9,871 nucleotides of DNA from Psychrilyobacter sp. (GTDB lineage Bacteria; Fusobacteriota; Fusobacteriia; Fusobacteriales; Fusobacteriaceae). Position numbers and translations under genes: made by a program. Positions 7,137 to 9,871 of the stretch are shown piece by piece. The notes under the pieces are model-generated. The model was not told where the DNA came from. It did no database searches and was given only the letters and a program-made list of their open reading frames with translations. Numbering within the stretch: the first letter of the stretch is position 1; the number at the start of each line of letters is the position of its first letter. The stretch covers positions 1-9,871 of the forward strand of contig JAUXGP010000041.1 in NCBI GenBank assembly GCA_030621995.1, in the 5' to 3' direction.

Positions 7137-7171
7137 GAGGGGTTTGTCCGCCAAAGGCGGGCAAGCCCCTC
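7137..7171 (+). terminator. GC-rich terminator hairpin after the CcdA-like gene
   Basis: A 16-bp stem (7137-7152 with 7156-7171, two G-U pairs) closes an AAA loop and is followed by TGATTTTCTTT. The stem is strikingly GC-rich for this region. The T tract is interrupted, so termination may be incomplete. The minus strand also has a short T-rich run beyond the stem. Confidence 0.65.
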
Positions 7172-7195
7172 TGATTTTCTTTAAAATTAATAAAA

Positions 7196-7243
7196 TTATC
7201 TACGCCCGAGTAAAGCAACAAGAATCCTCGGGATGTTAGATAA
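7196..7243 (+). other. Two-part stem-loop between terminator and glycerate promoter
   Basis: Outer arms TTATCTA (7196-7202) and TAGATAA (7237-7243) and inner arms CCCGAG (7205-7210) and CTCGGG (7227-7232) pair perfectly around a 16-base loop, with an asymmetric internal bulge (2 against 4 bases). No T tract follows. It lies about 70 bases upstream of the glycerate promoter and could be a processed 3' structure, a small RNA fragment or a repeat remnant. Confidence 0.4.
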
Positions 7244-7296
7244 AATTTAAAAGAAAAATCTAGTCTTTACAAGGCTTGATTACTTCAAAACAATAA

Positions 7297-7361
7297 ATTG
7301 TAAGACAACTATTGACTTTTTCTACAAATATAGTATAATAACTCATAAAGTGTCATACAAT
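7297..7361. promoter_or_regulatory. Paired inverted 11-bp sites flanking the glycerate promoter
   Basis: ATTGTAAGACA at 7297-7307 and the reverse complement of ATTGTATGACA at 7351-7361 match at 10 of 11 bases in inverted orientation. Their centres are 54 bp apart, close to five helical turns. One lies just upstream of the -35 and one just downstream of the start of transcription. Each is itself a near-palindrome of TTGT-N3-ACA(A) form, as bound by FCD-type GntR repressors of acid and sugar-acid operons. The regulator family is inferred. Confidence 0.5.
7312..7339 (+). promoter_or_regulatory. Sigma-70 promoter of the glycerate kinase gene
   Basis: TTGACT (7312-7317) and TATAAT (7334-7339) are separated by 16 bases, giving near-consensus -35 and -10 boxes. 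Transcription would begin near 7346, leaving a leader of about 68 bases before the kinase ATG. This is the strongest promoter match in the window. Confidence 0.8.
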
Positions 7362-7413
7362 GAGTGGAAAGTTCTTTTTACAAACACTTATCACGACATT
7401 AGGAGGTATAACG

Positions 7414-8556
7414 ATGAAAGTTTTAATTGCAATAGATTCCTTTAAGGGGAGTTTATCATCCAATGAACTGGCTGACAGGATAGAGGATGGGATAAAAAAA
7501 GTCTACAAAGATGCAGATATAATAAAAGTTCCGGTAGCCGATGGAGGAGAGGGAACTATAGAAGCTTTAGTTGAGGGAACCGGAGGATATTTTGTAGAGA
7601 TTACAGCTGCAAGTCCGATACTCCTTCCTGTAAAGGCTAAATACGGAATATTAGGAGATAAAAAAACTGCTGTGATAGAGATGGCCATAGCATCCGGACT
7701 GCCTCTTGTTCCTGTTGATCAAAGAAATCCCATGGAAACTACAACCTACGGTACCGGGGAGATGATAAAGGATGCCATCACCAAGGGATGTCGTGAATTT
7801 CTCATCGGTATAGGCGGAAGTGCTACCAATGACGGCGGGATAGGGATGATGAAAGCCCTTGGAGTAAAGTTTTACGATGAAAATAATATAGAATTGGGAC
7901 ATGGCGGTAAACAGCTGTCTAAAATCAAAAAAATAGACCTGTCCGGACTTCTGCCTGAAGTTAAAGAGTCTAAATTTTTAATCGCCTGTGATGTAGATAA
8001 TCCATTTTACGGATTAAATGGAGCTGCCCATGTATATGGAAGGCAAAAAGGTGCTGATGAGGAGATGATTTTAGAATTAGACAGGGGGTTAAAGGACTTT
8101 TCTGAGACTATAAAAAAAGTTTTAAATAAAGATATCGCTGATGTTCCTGGAGCTGGAGCTGCAGGAGGGCTGGGAGGTGGATTCCTTGCCTTTTTAGATG
8201 GTGAATTGAGACCTGGTATCGATATAGTTTTAGAGGAAGTTAAACTAAGGGAAAAATTAGAAGGTGTTGATTTTGTCATCACAGGAGAGGGTAGGATTGA
8301 TTTTCAGTCTGTCATGGGCAAAGCCCCTGTAGGCGTAGCAAAATTAGCCAAACAATACAATATTCCGGTTATTGCTATAGCCGGAGGAGTGGCAGATGAT
8401 GCTGGAGAGGTACATAATCATGGGATCGACTCTGTATTTTCCATCATGAACTACCCCATGACACTGGAAGAAGCCATGGATCCGGAAAGAGCCGGAAGTT
8501 TAGTAGAAAAAAATATAGAGGAAATTTTCAGACTAATCAAAGTTATAAAAAAATAA
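7414..8556 (+). CDS. Glycerate 2-kinase (GarK/GlxK family)
   Basis: A 380-residue cytosolic kinase that phosphorylates D-glycerate with ATP. Members of this family make 2-phosphoglycerate, which enters lower glycolysis. Family blocks in order: DSFKGSLSS (8-16), VADGGEGT (41-48), GIGGSATNDGG (132-142), DVDNPFYG then NGAAHVYGRQKGA (193-214), PGAGAAGGLG (245-254) and TGEGRIDFQS (290-299). Length matches the family (about 375-385). The start is ATG 7414, with AGGAGG seven bases upstream. An in-frame ATG at 7360 would add 18 residues unlike the family, lacks a ribosome site and overlaps the putative operator. It is first in a likely two-gene unit with the GntP permease 198 bases downstream, so glycerate catabolism is the probable role. 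Confidence 0.95.
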   Translation: MKVLIAIDSFKGSLSSNELADRIEDGIKKVYKDADIIKVPVADGGEGTIEALVEGTGGYFVEITAASPILLPVKAKYGILGDKKTAVIEMAIASGLPLVPVDQRNPMETTTYGTGEMIKDAITKGCREFLIGIGGSATNDGGIGMMKALGVKFYDENNIELGHGGKQLSKIKKIDLSGLLPEVKESKFLIACDVDNPFYGLNGAAHVYGRQKGADEEMILELDRGLKDFSETIKKVLNKDIADVPGAGAAGGLGGGFLAFLDGELRPGIDIVLEEVKLREKLEGVDFVITGEGRIDFQSVMGKAPVGVAKLAKQYNIPVIAIAGGVADDAGEVHNHGIDSVFSIMNYPMTLEEAMDPERAGSLVEKNIEEIFRLIKVIKK

Positions 8557-8588
8557 AAAATTTTAGCCACAAATAACAAAAAAATTAA

Positions 8589-8685
8589 TCACAAAGAAAA
8601 GAGAAAAAGAGAATCACTAAGATTATCTTTGTATGGGCTCAGTGCCCTCATTTCTTAGTGTTAAAAAATTCGTGTAAATTTGTGA
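8589..8685. repeat. Three-tier nested inverted repeat between glycerate kinase and permease
   Basis: The outer pair TCACAAA (8589-8595) / TTTGTGA (8679-8685), the middle pair CACTAAGA (8615-8622) / TCTTAGTG (8653-8660) and a central GGGC-TCAGT-GCCC hairpin (8635-8647) are nested around one centre. A further CCACAAA word lies just left (8567-8573). The words resemble those of the 6214-6280 element. It separates two genes that probably share a transcript and might act in mRNA processing or partial termination. Confidence 0.55.
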
Positions 8686-8724
8686 CAAAAAAAGTTTTGA
8701 ATTTACCTTTTTTAGTTTTTTGTT

Positions 8725-8739
8725 TGCCACAAAGTGGCA
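8725..8739 (+). promoter_or_regulatory. Small hairpin abutting the permease ribosome site
   Basis: TGCCAC (8725-8730) and GTGGCA (8734-8739) form a perfect 6-bp stem with an AAA loop, ending one base before the AAGGAGG ribosome site at 8741-8747. It leaves the ribosome site free and is more likely to shield or stabilise the mRNA than to block translation. Confidence 0.4.
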
Positions 8740-8754
8740 TAAGGAGGAATAAAT

Positions 8755-9871
8755 ATGCAAGTATCAGCATTTGGAGCAGTCTTAGGACTGGTTATCGCAA
8801 TAATTTTAATTATCAAGAAAAACCAGCCGGCATACGCACTTATTGTAGGAGCGTTGATCGGTGGTCTGGCGGGTGGGGCTACCCTGCCGGAAACAGTGAC
8901 ACTTATGGTGGATGGAGCCAAGGGAATTACTCCGGCAGTACTTAGAATCTTAACAGCCGGAGTTTTAGCCGGTGTATTGATCGAATCAGGAGCTGCAGGA
9001 AAGATTGCAGAAACTATTATCAAAAAATTAGGAGAAAAGAGAGCTCTTTTAGCCCTCGCTTTGGCAACACTTATCCTTACTTCTGTAGGAGTTTTTGTAG
9101 ATGTAGCGGTAATCACAGTTTCACCCATAGCTCTTGCCATTGCCAAGAGATTGAACTTATCTAAGATGGCTATCTTACTGGCTATGATTGGTGGTGGAAA
9201 ATCAGGAAATATTATCTCTCCTAATCCAAATACCATAGCAGCAGCAGAAAACTTCCATGTAGAGTTATCTTCTCTCATGGGAGCCAATATCATCCCTGCT
9301 CTCTTTGGACTGGTAGCTACAGTATTAATAGCAAAAACTCTAATCAATAAGGGTGGGATGGTTAGTGAATCAGACGAACATGAGATTGAAAAAGAATTGC
9401 CAGGATTCCTGCCTGCCATCCTGGGGCCGATAATTACAATTGGGTTACTGGCTCTGAGACCCATTGCCGGTATCTCTGTAGATCCGCTTATTGCTCTTCC
9501 TGTAGGAGGAATTGTTGGTTGTGCACTTATGGGTAAGTTGCCGCATTTAAAAACTTATATGTCCTACGGGCTGTCCAAGATGACAGGAGTTGCTATCATC
9601 TTGATGGGAACAGGTACAATTGCAGGTATTATCTCTAACTCTACTTTAAAAGATGTAGTTTTAAATGCCTTAAACAGTATGGGTCTGCCTGAATTTTTAT
9701 TAGCTCCTATAGCCGGAACTCTTATGTCCGCCGCTACAGCTTCTACTACAGCTGGTACAGCCGTAGCTTCTGCTACATTTGCTACTGCTATTATGGCAGC
9801 AGGAATCAATGGTCTCTATGGAGCAGCTATGCTGCATGCTGGTGCTACAGTATTAGATCATCTTCCTCATG
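8755..9871 (+). CDS. GntP-family permease, probably glycerate/sugar-acid transporter (3' truncated by window)
   Basis: The open frame starts at ATG 8755, seven bases after AAGGAGG, and runs without a stop to the window edge (372 complete codons plus one base). The family's usual length is about 420-450, so roughly 50-80 residues are missing. The product is a polytopic inner-membrane protein with many Gly/Ala-rich helices. GntP features include FVDVAV (114-119), the GGGKSGNIISPNPNT loop (146-160) and the terminal HAGATVLDHLPH (361-372), a hallmark of the gluconate/glycerate:proton symporter family. The upstream glycerate kinase points to glycerate as the substrate, although gluconate-type acids are possible. 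A long open frame on the opposite strand (8712-9464) is a shadow. Confidence 0.93.
   Translation, partial: MQVSAFGAVLGLVIAIILIIKKNQPAYALIVGALIGGLAGGATLPETVTLMVDGAKGITPAVLRILTAGVLAGVLIESGAAGKIAETIIKKLGEKRALLALALATLILTSVGVFVDVAVITVSPIALAIAKRLNLSKMAILLAMIGGGKSGNIISPNPNTIAAAENFHVELSSLMGANIIPALFGLVATVLIAKTLINKGGMVSESDEHEIEKELPGFLPAILGPIITIGLLALRPIAGISVDPLIALPVGGIVGCALMGKLPHLKTYMSYGLSKMTGVAIILMGTGTIAGIISNSTLKDVVLNALNSMGLPEFLLAPIAGTLMSAATASTTAGTAVASATFATAIMAAGINGLYGAAMLHAGATVLDHLPH

Noticed and set aside
7360..7413. Upstream ATG start for glycerate kinase
   Set aside because: It has no ribosome site and overlaps the putative operator. The family N-terminus begins at Met 7414, which has AGGAGG at the right distance.
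8712..9464. 250-codon open frame on the minus strand
   Set aside because: It is a shadow of the GntP permease read on the plus strand, which has the ribosome site and family motifs. The minus frame gives a low-complexity Ala/Ile/Pro-rich product.

Overview
The window looks like chromosomal DNA of a low-GC anaerobic bacterium. AT-rich codon use, strong AGGAGG-type ribosome sites, hybrid-cluster proteins of the four-iron (CX2CX8CX5C) type and a glycerate kinase/GntP permease pair would fit a fusobacterium of the Ilyobacter/Propionigenium/Psychrilyobacter kind. A clostridial relative is not excluded. The taxonomic call is inference from protein style, not from a marker gene. No rRNA, tRNA, CRISPR array or transposase gene was seen.

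Layout. Bases 66-1568 (+) encode an M32 zinc carboxypeptidase. It converges on the next gene through a long bidirectional terminator (1565-1613) that contains its own stop codon. From 1623 to 6173 everything lies on the minus strand. In transcription order this is a dCMP deaminase (6173-5679), one hydroxylamine reductase/hybrid cluster protein (hcp copy 2, 5563-3896), a small SHOCT-type membrane protein (3757-3515) and a second hybrid cluster protein with an N-terminal extension (hcp copy 1, 3377-1623). A terminator-like hairpin follows each of these genes, so they look like separate transcription units rather than one operon. Both Hcp copies keep every cluster ligand. Their last ~179 residues differ at only 6 positions, while the N-terminal parts have diverged strongly.

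From 6470 rightwards everything is on the plus strand. A CcdA/DsbD-like six-helix membrane protein with a single cysteine (6470-7078) is followed by a GC-rich hairpin and a second stem-loop. A near-consensus sigma-70 promoter (7312-7339) flanked by two inverted copies of an 11-bp site then drives glycerate 2-kinase (7414-8556). A GntP-family permease starts at 8755 and runs off the right edge with no stop in the window. The last two genes form a plausible glycerate uptake and phosphorylation unit: the permease brings in the acid and the kinase makes 2-phosphoglycerate for lower glycolysis.

Two intergenic stretches (about 6214-6280 and 8589-8685) hold nested imperfect inverted repeats built from CACAGAG/CACAAAG/CACTAAG-like words and may belong to one dispersed repeat family. 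The observations most worth following are the diverged-head/conserved-tail Hcp pair, a PhoP/OmpR-like direct repeat in front of the SHOCT gene, the paired operator around the glycerate promoter, and the one-cysteine CcdA-like protein. Nothing in the window amounts to a clearly new multi-gene system.
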